A DNA stretch of 64,000 nt, taken from positions 124,001 to 188,000 of the forward strand of contig NW_026515473.1 in the NCBI RefSeq assembly GCF_014898815.1, read 5' to 3'. Below are positions 16,644-30,400 of this stretch, piece after piece. Within the stretch, counting starts at the first letter, position 1. The number at the start of each line of letters is the position of its first letter. Made by a program: the position numbers and the translations under genes. Under the pieces are notes generated by a model. It saw only the letters and a program-made list of their open reading frames with translations. It was not told the origin of the DNA and ran no database searches. The stretch comes from Panonychus citri. Lineage: Eukaryota > Arthropoda > Arachnida > Trombidiformes > Tetranychidae.

Positions 16644-17291
16644 TTGCGGGAAAATTTACAAGTTTTTTGGCGGGAAAATTCATTTACCAACAGATGGTTG
16701 ATATTATTCCCCCTTTTTTCAAACAAAGAAAAAAATATTAGGCCCCGCCCTAATGTGCCTTTAGTATACCTTTACTACTCAGTACTATTCGATAAATGTA
16801 TTGACAATGAACTATTTTCAATTGAAAAGACAAATCTTTACGTTGATCGGATAAGATCATTCAATAGATATCCAAAGGAATCAAAGTTCGTCAGCTTCAG
16901 TTCGTATGAAGATAGTTATGCTTTTACGAAAATAATCGAGAAATGTACTCAGGTCACAGCTCAAATCGAGTGTCGGTATGTTCTGTACAAGACTACAGCT
17001 CAAGTCTATTACAATAGTTTAGCTGATGAGAATATGCTTTGTATCGAACCTCCAATTGATCTGAACGTTCAAGTCAATACTTATCCAAAGCAAACAGTTT
17101 CAGAATTTGTGATCTACATAAGTAGCATTTCGGGAATTTGGTTTGGCATTTCCATTTATGGTCAATTAACCTCTAAATTACAATTACCCACGACTAATCG
17201 GGTATTCGATAAAGCCATGAATCGCATGAAACGGAAATCAAAGACTAAAATTCCAGTATCTGTCTTGAAACAAATTCCCGTTAAAAAATGA
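16644..17291 (+). CDS. DEG/ENaC-like channel C-terminal fragment
   Basis: The frame is open for 216 codons but has no ATG at its start; the first in-frame ATG is far inside. The last third reads like the end of a degenerin/epithelial sodium channel: CIEPPIDLNVQVNTYPKQTV then a hydrophobic TM2-like segment FVIYISSISGIWFGISIYG and a basic cytoplasmic tail. The region before it (YLYYSVLFDKC, FVSFSSYEDSYAF, IEKCTQVTAQIEC) fits the ectodomain. TM1 and most of the extracellular domain are missing, so this is either a last exon whose upstream exons I cannot find or a truncated copy. Such channels are expanded in mites. Candidate 3' splice sites lie at 16735-16765. The identification is tentative. 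Confidence 0.4.
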   Translation: MRENLQVFWRENSFTNRWLILFPLFSNKEKNIRPRPNVPLVYLYYSVLFDKCIDNELFSIEKTNLYVDRIRSFNRYPKESKFVSFSSYEDSYAFTKIIEKCTQVTAQIECRYVLYKTTAQVYYNSLADENMLCIEPPIDLNVQVNTYPKQTVSEFVIYISSISGIWFGISIYGQLTSKLQLPTTNRVFDKAMNRMKRKSKTKIPVSVLKQIPVKK

Positions 17292-20237
17292 ACTTACTTT
17301 TCTCAGTTTGTTTTGAAACTTTCAAACTTTCAGAAAGTTTCAATAAAATCGTTTATTCCATATAATCGATTCCCGTTAATCGATTTTTAACCAGATTTAA
17401 TAATCATCATCATTGATCGTCAATGTTAATAATCAAATCAATAATCTTCAAAATGAATAATCAATTTAACAGAACCATAATTACAACTAATGGTTGATTC
17501 CTGAGAGATAAATAAACAATGGATTCAAATGAAAATTCATCAAGGTTATCAATTGATTATAACTGTAACTCTTGTTGATCAATAAACAAAATTGTATCAA
17601 AAATGAAACGATTAACAATTAAAGTTTCTTGGTAATTAAATGTTTCAACTGCAATTTAACTCGATTGTAATAAAATCATCATTTGTCCTGTTAACCAACA
17701 AAAAATTGATATTAAACTGGTTAATTACAAGTGAATTGCTGGTGAAGGTGATCAATTAGTTAAATTGTTTACTGAAAAAGTAATACTAATAATCTCAATC
17801 ATATCAAATAGGATGAAGAGATTAATAATTACTGAAACAATGGACGTTGTAATCAAACAATCAGTTAATTAAAACGTTAAATTGTTTAATTGACTTGGTT
17901 GAAAAAACAAATGACGACTGAGAAGATAATCAAATTATCCACAGAACTAATTAGTGAACAATCAGCTAAATTGATACCATTTTCAATGAACAAACTTTAA
18001 ATGATTATGATTGTTAACAATTTACTTAAATTGATTTTCAATTAAATCAGTCTAATTGTGAACAAGACAAAACTCTGTTACTATGCAATCAAATGTATTA
18101 ACTAACAATTAATTTAATCAAAGATCTCATCTTACTCTGACCTGGCGATCAGATTAATTGTTATAACAATTAGGGAAACTTAATTGTTTATCTAGCAAAG
18201 AGATTATCAAAATAATTAGATTCCTTTATAACCTTTGGATTATTTTTGATTTACAGTTTTGTCTTAACTTAAGATTTAATTGTTAAGATGATCTTTGATT
18301 AGTGTTTCCAATCAACAGCCGAAAAACAAATTAAAGATATTTAATTGTTTAATCTAATCAACAATTGTTACCATGCAATAATTATATGTTTAATCATTTA
18401 AACTGTTTCTCTTAATTGTTACTAATCAATCAGTTTTACAGAAAAGTTAATTTTAAATGAGTGAATACAACTAATAATTGATTAAAGGAGATTTAAATTT
18501 AAAGGTCAATTAACCGGTTCTATTAATATTCAAAAATGATTTAATTTCTTGTTGTTTATCCTCATCACTTGAACCACATGATAATTCAGGATAACTCAGG
18601 ATAAGCCCTGAAAAAGGAAGTGTATTCATGACGGAATCCGGAAGTAACATGATGATGATTAACAAGCAACAATTTAATCATGATATTGTTATAACCTTTT
18701 TTTCATTAAATCATTAAATTTGAATCAAATCACCATTAGCATCAATGTTATATTTGCTTCCCTATGCCAATCAATATGATAATTACTATTAATTTCTGAA
18801 TAGATATTTTCTTAAATCATCATAATTTCAAATCATGTTATTGATGAGATTCAATGGAAAATTATAATTCTAATTGTTATTAATATGATGGAGGATTGAT
18901 AATCAAGATGAAGAGATAATCAATGACTTGGGAACATACAACTCGTGTAACTTTTTGTTCATGTTCAAATTCAATTGGAAATTTCTGATCACCAGCAATC
19001 AATCAAACCGTCAAAGGTTCATCAATGATTAGATTATAATTATATTGTTATTATAAGTAAATTAATATTTTTATTTTCATATGATAAAAATTAATACATA
19101 GTCTTATATATACATCAAGTTACTGTCCAGGGGAAAGTGATTTGTGTATATATATGAAATCGCAGGTAATTTTTTCAGGTTGATCATGATTGAGATCAGA
19201 GGTTGTTAATTGTTCAGTAATTAGAAAAAAGGAGCAAATAAATATTTGTCATCAAAATTTTGTCTCTCAATTAGTTTGACTTTTCAGGTGATACAATTTT
19301 TAACTAATGAAACATGATGATCAACTAATTAGATTGTATTTACAATAGACTTTGTTGTTGTTTATATAAATCAATGATTTTTTTTGCACTAGAATTTTGT
19401 TTAAGGTGGGTTTTGAGTTGATGATTTGAGAGGAAAAGGAAATAGGAGAGAGAGAGAGAGATACAAAAGACACTGATATTAGATGAGATTTTTGATTAAA
19501 TAACAGGTAAAGATAAACATTTGATTGTTAATGAGAATAAAATACTTTGCAGATTATGTTTCAAACTAATGGAAAAGTTTTCTTTTCCTTCAACTGATAT
19601 ATAATGTGATTGTTTCCGTCTCATGTAACTCAGAAATCATGAAGCTCCTTTGAAGCATCTTAAAGATGATTAACTTTATGGACTTTGATGGACATCCAAA
19701 TGAAATCAGTTCTTTACCCTTTCGTTTAACTTATTGTTTTTCAATATCTTGATCCATTGTTTTTCCGTGTTCCATGATGATGAACATTTTGTGTCGTGTA
19801 TGTGGTTTATTGAGAATCTCTGAGTTCATGAGTATCTATTCAGCTCCTTGTTTCAGATTATTCTTTATAATATCTTCATGCTGTCCACTGATTAGCGCTC
19901 TTTCATTCAATATTTAATAACTAATTGTTTTCATTGATATAATTTAGATTGAAATGTTTATGTGTGTATCTTGATTGCACATTAATTGCTTTGGGTGTAA
20001 GTGTCAATACTCAGTGTGATCCTTTTATCATGCGAGCTGTCAATTGATTACAATCTGAATGATTTGTCAAATCAACTGATTGTGTGTTCCAAAAAAAAAA
20101 ATATAAACTATTATAACTGTTATGATTGTTAATAATTAGGGGAATTAGAGATGTTTGCTTTGCACTTTTTTTTGCTGTCCAATTGCTATGATTTAATAAT
20201 TGTTATGATTATGTTTTCGAGTTCATTTGATTGTCAT
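17292..20237. other. AT-rich intergenic spacer
   Basis: About 2.9 kb dominated by short CAATTAATTG-type words, with a small GA microsatellite near 19449-19462. I see no open frame with coding character, no tRNA-like cloverleaf and no mobile-element ORF. The high density of AATTGTTA words is shared with other intergenic and intronic stretches of the host part. Confidence 0.6.
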
Positions 20238-23060
20238 TTACATTGCATTGATATCGCTCACAGTTGATAACAGGATGAAAACAACTAACAGGAAGGCAGT
20301 GCCTAAGAAATCACCTAAGGCGGTTAAAATTGGAATTGAGAAATTATCAGGATCAGTTCCATTTCTCCATAAAAGTATAACCAAATTATGAGCAAAATAG
20401 AGAAGCATAGAAACCTAGAAAAAATAATGGAAAATCAATTAATTAGTAATCGTAAAAAAAGTTGTCATGATCATGGGTAATTGAGAGATAGTTTCGTGAA
20501 AATAAAAGATAAACGGTAACAATTGATTTGATATTATCTATATTTACCTGTAGAACCGCAAATATGAGGTAAAAAGTCATGAAAAAAGTGGTCATCTCGA
20601 AACCACCGACACCCTTGATCAGTCTGAATACAACGAGGTACAAAATGTGAGCTGGTATCGACATTAAAAGTAAAACTCGAGCGGTAGAAACATTTATATT
20701 GGAACCAATGAAAGCTCTACAGGGTGAAATTAAACAACCAAAGCTTAAGGGTAGATGACCAGGTTTACCTTGACGATGAAGATAAGTTGATAATCGACTT
20801 GCTTGCACGGCAACCAGATTACCACCTACACCATTGATTACCGGTTGGAACATTGCTAAACGTTCAAAGCGAGAGGTAGCATCGTTCAGGATGAAACCTC
20901 CCATTGACGAGATCAACATCGCTAAAATGATTGGAAGCCAACCTGAAGAAAGAGATCAAAATTAATTAGTAAATATTAGTGAATAATAAATGATAATTGA
21001 TTATTGAGTCCATGTAATGATTTAGCAGAAAAGTAAAAATTAGTAACGATAGGAGAGATGAGAGAGAGAGAGAGGAAATCGATCAAGTGAATTATGTGTA
21101 GGCGGATGAAGATAATGAATCTTAATGAACTTTTTTCTTTCATCTTCATTTGACATTCTTGATAATTTTTTCTTTTCTTCAATTATGTTCTTTCAAAAAT
21201 CAGAATCTATTTATAACTTATTTCTCGAGATTAACATGATTATCATGTAGACAAGGAAGAGATATCACAGAATTGGAACCAAATTCATAATCATTAATCT
21301 CCATGTAAGAGAGATTTCAAAACAGAAATGAAAATTGTAAAAATATCTTTGATGGTGAATTGATTGTACCTTAAATATCATGTTAATTAACCTTAAGGGC
21401 AAGGTCATTGATAGATTGAGAAACATATTCTTTTGTTTATTTTCTTGTCAATATAATCAAGTTAATCTTAAGGATTGTTAATTGTGAGATTATAATGAAA
21501 TTAAGCTACTTGCAATCAGTTGAGAATAAATTTCTAAATATAATTGTCTCTAATTAAACATTGAGATAGACAATTTGATTATCAAGAAGGTGGGGTCATA
21601 ACAATTAACTATTTCTCTCTTACAATTTAATCTTTAAAAACATATCATAGAAAAAATGATCTTTAATTCATCAAATATTGACATTTAAGAGTCTTTAAGA
21701 GATTAATTAAATATATTGATTTTAATTGTTGTCATAATAGCAAATTAAGACACAGAGAAAACAAGGTTCAATATAACTTGTTGAGGTTTTTTGCTGTTCG
21801 ATTAATTTTGATTGACAGAATGATTTGCACTTTAAAGGTAATAATTAAAAAAGGCATGAAGGAAAACAGAAAAAAGTGTCAACAACTATTGGAACAATAA
21901 AACAAGAGGAAAAGATTTAAGGTGGAAATAGTCATGAGAGATTGAAGGGTTTCTATTATTCAGAATTGGGAGATAATCAATAGAACCAATTTAAATCAAT
22001 CGATTATCATCATCATGAAAGGTCAGATAAGGTTAAAGGAATGAGGAGAGAGAGAGAGAGAAGGGTTTAGTTGTTGTTTGGAAGAAGAAGTTGATGATGA
22101 TGATGAATAAGGAAGAGAAGGGATTGAAAAAGTAAAGAATTACTCACCAGAGGTGATAACATTGATGGTGTGTTCGTTTTTCCATGCGGTGTATATCCAG
22201 AAGGGAAGAAGAGCAAACAGAATGAGGATAATAATACAGGAGGGAATTGATGTTGTACCAGGAGGAGCGTGATTCTGGATAATTTGAGCAAAAGAGGCTA
22301 AAAGAGCTAAAGTGGTGACATCGCCAATGGAAGCAGCAAGTGGAGTGGCCACATTATCGGGATCAATTTCAAATCGATTGGAGAGAACAATAATAGTAAC
22401 CATACAAGCACCAAGAAGAAAACAAGCAACATTAGCGGTCAACAGGGAGGATGCGAGGAGAATGAGAATATTTTGCATGTCAATTGAACCTTTGGAAATT
22501 GAATTAGTGGCGATGGCGAATATTGTGGCCAGAAAAGCGACTACGGTTGCTTGACATTGGATCAGTGCCATGTTACCTTTAGCCAGGTAAAGGGTTGACT
22601 TAAAGTCTTTCATGTTTCCAAGATTGGCTTGGGTTGAAAGTCGAGCTGCCATGGTCATCTCAAGGTTACCCTTAAGACCTAAAAGTGATGGTACCAAAAT
22701 GATCAATTCATTGATTGTTTTAAATACTGACCAATGTTGAACAACGTCAAGTATAAGTCCAGCGCCAACATTTCCAAAACCAGATAAGGTAATTGCGATG
22801 CAAACCTGAAGACTAGTTGAGAAAAGGGAATCAGATCGAGTTGATTCAGTTGATTCATGTGCTGATCTTTCACAATCACCACTAATTACCAACACATTGC
22901 TGTTAGATCCAACCAAAGATAATAAAGCGGACTTGAGTCGGGAAGCCACTCCACATGGTTGACTATTCTCAGCATTTAGATTATTGTTATAACCGACATT
23001 GTTGAAGTGTAACAATGGCGATTTAACTGAACCAGCGCCAGGAACCGATGGTGAAGACAT
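20238..23060 (-). CDS. SLC41/MgtE-type divalent cation transporter, 494 aa, 3 exons
   Basis: Exons at 22148-23060 (ATG at 23060), 20548-20942 and 20238-20414; the joined lengths give 495 codons with intact frame and GT-AG junctions. The protein has the two MgtE-like halves of the SLC41 family, each with its signature: FEIDPDNVATPLAASIGD with RLSTQANLG in the first half, and GTDPDNFSIPILTALGDFLG with VAVQASRLSTYL in the second. About ten hydrophobic segments are visible. SLC41 proteins move Mg2+ (Na+/Mg2+ exchange in SLC41A1) across plasma or internal membranes. The N-terminal 75 residues are polar and probably cytosolic. The 1.2-kb second intron holds only AT-rich sequence and a short GA tract. 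It is isolated from neighbours by large spacers. Which SLC41 paralogue it is cannot be told here. Confidence 0.92.
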
Positions 23061-24418
23061 CACAGTAGTTGCTTAATAGAAATTCAATAACAAGGTAATC
23101 TAATGATCTGTTTACCATTGATTGTATTAAAATAGAAGGTGGTATTGAAAAGGATCAAAAGGATTTCTTGATTGTGGTAAAAAGTAAACCATTGAATGGT
23201 CAGTTATACAGACAAAGGATACTATTAATTAGACAGAAAAGAAGTTTAAAAAACACAATTTATAAAGAAAATTATTCAACAATGTGATGAGATTTTCTAA
23301 TTGTTGAATCCTTGTTGATTGCTGTTGTTGGAGGTTATGATGATATGATATTTCCCAAGCGCACTTGTTGTTGATCAGTTGATCGGTTTTTTATTTCGAA
23401 CAGAAAAATAAAAGTAACTAATAAACTCACCCAACGTCTCTCATCATTTGAAAATATCAACTGACAGAAAATCAAAAAGAGAAAAACAAATGCACATGCG
23501 AATCGATTAATCGTCTAGAAGATCGATTAGATTTCTAATCTGCGATTTAATTGGAAAAAAAAATTTATTTCGATTTTCTGATATTTCGAGTTTAATTTTC
23601 CCAATGAAAATTCAATCAGGTTCAATTTCTGGTAGAATATCAGTTTGTTTATTTTGTTAATTATTTCGATGAAATGTCAAAAATTCATGGAAGAAACAAT
23701 ATTTTAAGAAATGGAAAAAACTAACAGCCCATTTCTTATTTTCTGTAAATTCTTTTCGATATAATTTCATCAGAACTTGTTGGAATTGATAAATTATGTC
23801 GATTGTCATGAAAAAAGGACCGACAAGTTCAATCAAATAACCTTGTTCATGATCCTAAACTAATCAAAGTTTTTTCTTAATTTAAGGATTAAGATTATTA
23901 CAGATTATATCGGGCGATTAAGTTAAACCAGGCCAATCATTTCAGTGCTAATAATAATCATCATCTTCATCGTTTTCATCTCAAAAACAAAAAAAGATTC
24001 TCAATGGTGAAAAGATGATCATAATTTTCATTAGTTACTGAGCTCATGAAATTAACTCTCTGATTTTCAATGAAGTCTAGTGAACCTTTTAAACGCCTCG
24101 AGAAAAATAAATTAATTGTTAATGTTCAAGCTTATCGGTCAAATTGAATTCGCGGGGAATAACCTTTACTTTCTTATCATCATCATCGTCATCATCATTA
24201 TCATCTCTCTCACTCTATCAATTTATCTTTCGTCTTGATCACTTTCAATCTCAAACTCTGCTAACCTGAAGACCCTCTAGATGTATAATAAGGTTGACTG
24301 GCCATTAGCACAAGAAGAAGATAAAAACTGACCAAACCCATAATCTTTTCAACTTGAATAACCTGTAAAAAAACATTCTCTTTACCTTGATTTATCTTTT
24401 TCTTCATCATCATCATCT

Positions 24419-24449
<31 letters not shown>

Positions 24450-24653
24450 CCATCATCATGTTTATCTTTGCTCCCTGATCTTCCTAATTAACTCTCACTC
24501 AATTTTCTTCACGATAGTAACTATTTTTTTCCAACCAGAATAAGATCAACAATCGTAGACTTTGGTTATTTTTTTATTGCTCCAGTTCTGTGACTTTTTT
24601 TAATGATACAACATCAATAACAACGTTAATTACTGTGAACAATTAATTCCAAA
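23061..24653. other. Intergenic region between divergent SLC41 and hexosaminidase genes
   Basis: About 1.6 kb that must contain both 5' regions. CT microsatellites at 24417-24442 and CATCAT tracts at 24178-24202. No clear TATA box at a fitting distance and no open frame of coding character. Confidence 0.5.
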
Positions 24654-26844
24654 ATGTTTATACTAATTAGTTTAATTCTATTCTGTTCGTCAATATCAGT
24701 TGATTCATATATCACCTGGATTGAAGCTCGGGTTCCTCTCCAGGTAAATGCAAACTTTTCCAATTGTTTCCTATGCAAATAATTTAATTAGTTTCCAATT
24801 TTACGTCTTATTGTGATCTGATTTTCTATGAATTAGGGAACTCGCCCATCCCCAGGAACACCATGGCCATTGCCGAAGTCCCTGAACTCGACAGTACGAA
24901 CCGTTTACTTGAATCCGATGGAGTTTTATTTCACCACAAACGGGCGATTCTGTGATATTCTTGATTCATCGTTGACTCGATATCGTCCGATTATCTTTCA
25001 AGGTTTCAACAGTTCGTCAAGTGGACCATCAACACGAACCGAGTTACGCTCATTAATGGTACAAGTTGATCGTCCACAAGAGTGCGGTTATCCACAATTA
25101 GGTGACGATGAATCATATTCATTGATTATCCCTTTTAATTCAAGTCAAGCAACTTTACATTCAGCTACCGTTTGGGGAGCACTTAGAGGACTTGAAACTT
25201 TCAGTCAAATTGTTTACCATGACGATGAATATAATCAGTGTATAGTCAATGAGACTCGAATTGATGATTGGCCTGAATACACTTATAGAGGAATGATGAT
25301 CGACACCGCAAGACATTTTATTCCCTTGAAGGTGCTTCTCATCAATTTGGACGCTATGGCTTATAATAAGTTAAATGTATTCCATTGGCACCTTGTCGAT
25401 GATCAAGCATTTCCATTGGAGAGTAAAGTGTTCCCTGAATTAACTGAATCGGGTGCTTATTCATCTAAGCACATTTACACCCAGGAACAGGTTCAATTAG
25501 TTATTGATTATGCTCGTATGAGAGGAATCAGAGTATTACCTGAGATCGATTCCCCTGGTCATACCAAAGTCTTTGGTAAATCACATTCTGAACTATTGAC
25601 ACCCTGTTTTGTTGATGGTAAACCTGGTGTACCAAATCCTCCCCATCATTCAGATGCTGATATACTTAATCCAATGAGAAATGAAACTTTCCAATTTATG
25701 AATCAACTTTTTGCTGAGATTAAAAGATTATTCAAAGATCAGTTTATCCATCTTGGAATGGATGAAGTTTATTATGCTTGTTGGTCATCTAATCCCGATA
25801 TTCAGGCTTTAATGATCGCCAATAACTGGACAAAAGTTAATCAAGTTGAACAACATTATGTGAGGCAAACATTGAAAAACCTTAAAGATTTACAATATAA
25901 GGTTATGATGTGGCAAGATCCAGTGGATAACGATGTTGAGGTAACATTTTATAATCCACCAATTTACTAATCCTCGAATATCATATTATCAATACAATCT
26001 TTCAAATCCATTATCCATTTTGATCCTTGATTGTTGTTTCCTTTCATTTGATTAGCTTTCATCTGATTCTGTGGTTGAGATTTGGAAAGATTCTGAACTT
26101 GGTGAATTTGAATCATGGGATAAATATGCAGCCCCTATTATCCGTAAAGGTAAAACTATTCAATTTGAATATTTAATTGTCAACAATCAACTGATTTTCA
26201 TTGATATTTTAAAAGGTTATCGTGTTGTTATTGCCGCTTGTTGGTATCTTAATTACATTAACTATCCATATCCTGGACAATTTTGGGAGAAACATTATCA
26301 ATGTAAACCAAGAGCTTTCACAAGTAAGGGAACAATTTAATTATCCTTGATTAGTTTACATTGTTGATTAATTGATTGTCGAATTTTCTTGAGCAGATGA
26401 TCCAGAGGAAAAGAAACGAGTTATCGGTGGAGAGGCTTGTCTATGGAGTGAATTCGCTGATGGTACCAATATACTCTCAAGAATATGGTAAATTTGAGAT
26501 TTAATTCAATTTCCAAATTGTTGTGAATCAAATTAACGAATCATAATTCATAATTGAACCTTTTTTTTAGGCCTCGAGCTGCTGCAGTAGCTGAACGACT
26601 TTGGACCGATCCTCCAGTTGATGATCTCGATTCAACTCGTTTTAGATTGGACCAACAACGTTGTCGACTTTTACAAAGAGGTAAATTTTTGTCACATAAA
26701 TTGCCAACAATTAACTGATTAATCATGTTTCGTTCAATTTCAGGTATTCCCGCTTCACCAATTCTTCCTGGTCATTGTGGTAAACATGATTGGGGCTTGG
26801 AAACGATTCCAACGATTTATCCTGGAGATCGAGTTACTCCTTGA
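24654..26844 (+). CDS. Beta-N-acetylhexosaminidase (GH20), 565 aa, 7 exons
   Basis: Exons 24654-24743, 24837-25940, 26056-26149, 26216-26323, 26397-26487, 26571-26680 and 26744-26844 join to 566 codons with GT-AG introns throughout. A signal peptide (MFILISLILFCSSISVDSYI) starts the chain. The GH20 N-terminal domain is followed by the catalytic barrel: YRGMMIDTARHF, FHWHLVDDQAFPLES, RVLPEIDSPGHT and the catalytic Asp-Glu pair in FIHLGMDEVYYACW. The C-terminus has GEACLWSEFADGTN and WPRAAAVAERLW-type ending. Lysosomal or secreted hexosaminidases remove terminal GlcNAc/GalNAc from glycoconjugates and chitin oligomers. The length is normal for the HEXA/HEXB group. An oddity is Met in place of the second Gly of the usual HxGGDE motif. 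Several N-glycosylation sequons are present. Confidence 0.95.
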
Positions 26845-27440
26845 TTAAAAACCAATTTCGAGTCAATCAATTGATCACAATTAACTGATCAATGTCATTT
26901 TTTCCACCCAAAACGCTGATAATCAAATTAAAATCAACTAATCAACCACTTTTTTTACACAAAATGTTTTCTATTGAAAATCTCAATCTCTTTTTTTCAA
27001 AAACTTTTTTTTTGCTTGATTGTTGTTTCCTTTGGACCATCAAAATCATTAATCATTGATGATAACAATTAAAATTTCACGTTTATGCATTGAACAATTA
27101 ACTGTTAATCTAATCTACTATGATCACTGAACATTGATCCAAGGAAATGTATTAAGTAATCAACAAGGTGATACAATAAGACAATTGACTTTTAAATTAA
27201 TCTAATTGTTCAGGAAGTGTAACAATTTAACAGGAAAAGTTATAAACTTGATTCTCAAGAACAGACAACAATTAAACAGTCAAAATTTACAATCATTAGT
27301 GAATAATAATCACATGGATGATTAGGATAGTAACAATTGTTTATTTGTAATTAAGTTTTGTACGATCGTAATTAAAATATACTAATATCGAAAAGGGAAA
27401 AAATCAAATTGCTGAGAGAAGAAAAAAAAATTCATGATAA
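26845..27440. other. Intergenic spacer between convergent genes
   Basis: AT-rich 600 bp holding the 3' ends of the hexosaminidase and ML-protein genes. I see no gene in it. Confidence 0.5.
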
Positions 27441-30400
27441 TCACAATTCTTGGTGAGATTGAGATTCAGTTTCATTTTCATCGACAGGTAGGGGATCTTG
27501 AAGCTCCAGGTCAGATTCAACGCAAGCGATTTCGGTGTCACCATTTTTCAAGTTGAAAACAACGGTAACCGATGACTGAGAAATTAAATAAGAGAAAAGA
27601 AATTAGTTAATTGTGAGTAATTAGCATCATGATTAAATCTCACCATTGGGATGGATGCATCAACTTTTCCTATGTAAGTAAATTTGGTTGGTACTCCAGC
27701 TTTGACTGGACATTCAATCAGCTTTTGACCACAAGCATCATTATCATCAACGGGCAATTCAACAGGAAAACCAAATACTAACGACGATAAATGAAATGTA
27801 ACTGCATCTGCATCATGCTCTGTAAATAATTAACAAATCACAATTAGTAAATCATCAAGATCATTAAATGAAGAAAAAAAATTAAAGGAAAACAAAAAAA
27901 AAACGAATCAACAATCAACCGTAACAATCTAATTAGCATTGACTTTTGGCTTCAATGAACGTGATCAACGATCAGTTTAATCTAATTGTTTAATCAGATT
28001 AAAGTCAATCCAATTTAATAGATTGAAATTAAATATGGACGAGGATGAGAAATGACTGGTCATCATCGTAAGGTTCTTGTGGTCATTTTGATTATTCTTA
28101 CGAGTTTAATCTGATCTCTCAACAATTATGATCATTAATGTTTCTGGAGATTTAAATTGTGATTTTTTTTTCTTCTCGTTGATCATGAATTAGTTAGACA
28201 ATTAATCACAAATACATGTACGAGAGGTACGAACATAGTTTACCTCCCACTCGAATGTTCAAAACCATGAAAAGTGGGAAAGACTTAATTATAATCCACG
28301 CTAAGATTTTGTTCATTTACTGATTAACATCCGTTCAAATTAGTTTAACAATCAACAAGTATATATATACACGACTAATTGTGATCTTTTCAACAATTTA
28401 TATCAACTCAGTGTTTAATACAGTTTGAAAAAAGTGATTCTCAACAATTAATTCCAATCAATTTGTGATCTAATTAAACAACAACCATGCAAAGTATTAC
28501 CTTTAGCCTCCTCTTAGCTGCGATTCTCTGTAAGTATCATTTAAATTCATTCATTTCAACCTCAATAATTAACTAATTGCTCTCGATTTTGGTGACAATT
28601 TGTTTACCAATCAATTGGTTGATAAGTAAATTGTTAGTATTTATGAAAAGATCAAATCGTTGGATTGTTAATCTAAATTGTTTTCGACTATTAATTGAAT
28701 GACATTGAATTAGTTTTGCTTAAAGATTGTTGATTGTCTGGTAGATTATCAACTCATCTTCAAGGAATTCAAGCAATTAATTTGTAAACAGAAAATTGTG
28801 ATTACAATTTAATTGTTGATTAGTGTGGGTCGAACCTGAAAGACCTTTGCAAATAATTAAATTAGTCAGATTCAGTTGATTGTTTACCATAGAAATAATT
28901 AAAAAACAATCTTGTGTGATCATCCATTAGGAACATCCATCTAATCATTTATCAATACATGTACTTGATTAGTTAATTGTATAAGTGTATTCTTGGTAAT
29001 TAGTTGAGTTAATTAGCTCAAAAATTAAGGTAAATTTAGTTTATCTTAATAGAAAGTTGTTGACAAGTTAAAGATAATTAAACCATATTTGGTTTCTACA
29101 ATTGATTGTAATCAATGTTAATCTGATAATTATGATGATGATTGAATTAGTGATCAAGTTTAATTATAATCAGAATCATAAATGACCTGACAATTTGGGT
29201 GAGTGTCTCATAATCAAATCTAAATAAGGTTTTATCGTAAAAAAAGATTAACCATCATCAATTATAATTAGTTAATCACTTAAGGATTATCTCTTAGTGA
29301 TGATTAAACATTATTGTCTTAATTAAGAGCCAAAGAGTTTGAAACAATTAATACAATATTAGTTACATACTAAAGATTATAAATAAATCACAAAAGGAGA
29401 TCAACAATTAATAAATTAACTTATTGTTTAAATTTTTGTGTAGGTAATCAAAAAGTTAATCATCATGAACTAATTTGTCCACTTTCACACTCGTAGGTTA
29501 AATCACGTTAATTGTGAATGATTTTAATTGACCTGAAGCAACAATTAAATCGTAGGTTGACATTGAAAATTAAGATAATTAATGTTAATTTAATGGAAGA
29601 TTGTAAATATTGATTGAGTAACAGCAACAATTAGTCAACAATTAAACTGAAACAAATCAACTCATCATTTTCTTTGTTATTATTAAACTAAATGATTACT
29701 AGTTAATTAAGTTCATTAAGTTTTAATCATTTGCTTTATTTTAATCAGGAAATCATCGTAATAGTTAATTGATTTAGAAATGATCTTCAATCAGTATATT
29801 TACCTTCATTTTAGGTTAATTGTGCTTTGATTAATTAACTCATTTCATTAACTAATATTTTGAATATCTAATAGCACAATGGTCTAAAAATAACTGAATT
29901 AACAAAAGTTAATTAACCTTGATTTAATGATGAATATTGGTTAGGTAAATTAAGTTAATTGACATTGGAAATGTTAATCACCTTAAATTGGAATCTATCA
30001 AATTTAATGAGGCGAAAATTCATTGAAATCATCAGAATTTAATTAATTATTAAAGACAATTAATCTAAACAAATGCTCAAAATTTGATCAATTGTCGAAA
30101 ACAAAAATCTCAATCTAACGTTGCAACGATTTGTGACCTTCGTTAATTGTTTAGTTGTTTTGGTACGAATTTTAATTCGGTTTCACTTGAGTCATTTAGA
30201 CCTTCACAAGGATAAACTTATCGCTTTTCCTGTCGAAATCTATTTTAATCATAAGTGATTAGTGAAAATTTCCTTCGAATGACAATTAATCTATTGTTTA
30301 TCATGTAAATCGATAATTTTTGGGTTATTCCTAAGATTTGATCAAAATTCTGACTAATTGTTAATCAATTTTCCCTTTAAATGACTGATTAAAACTACCT

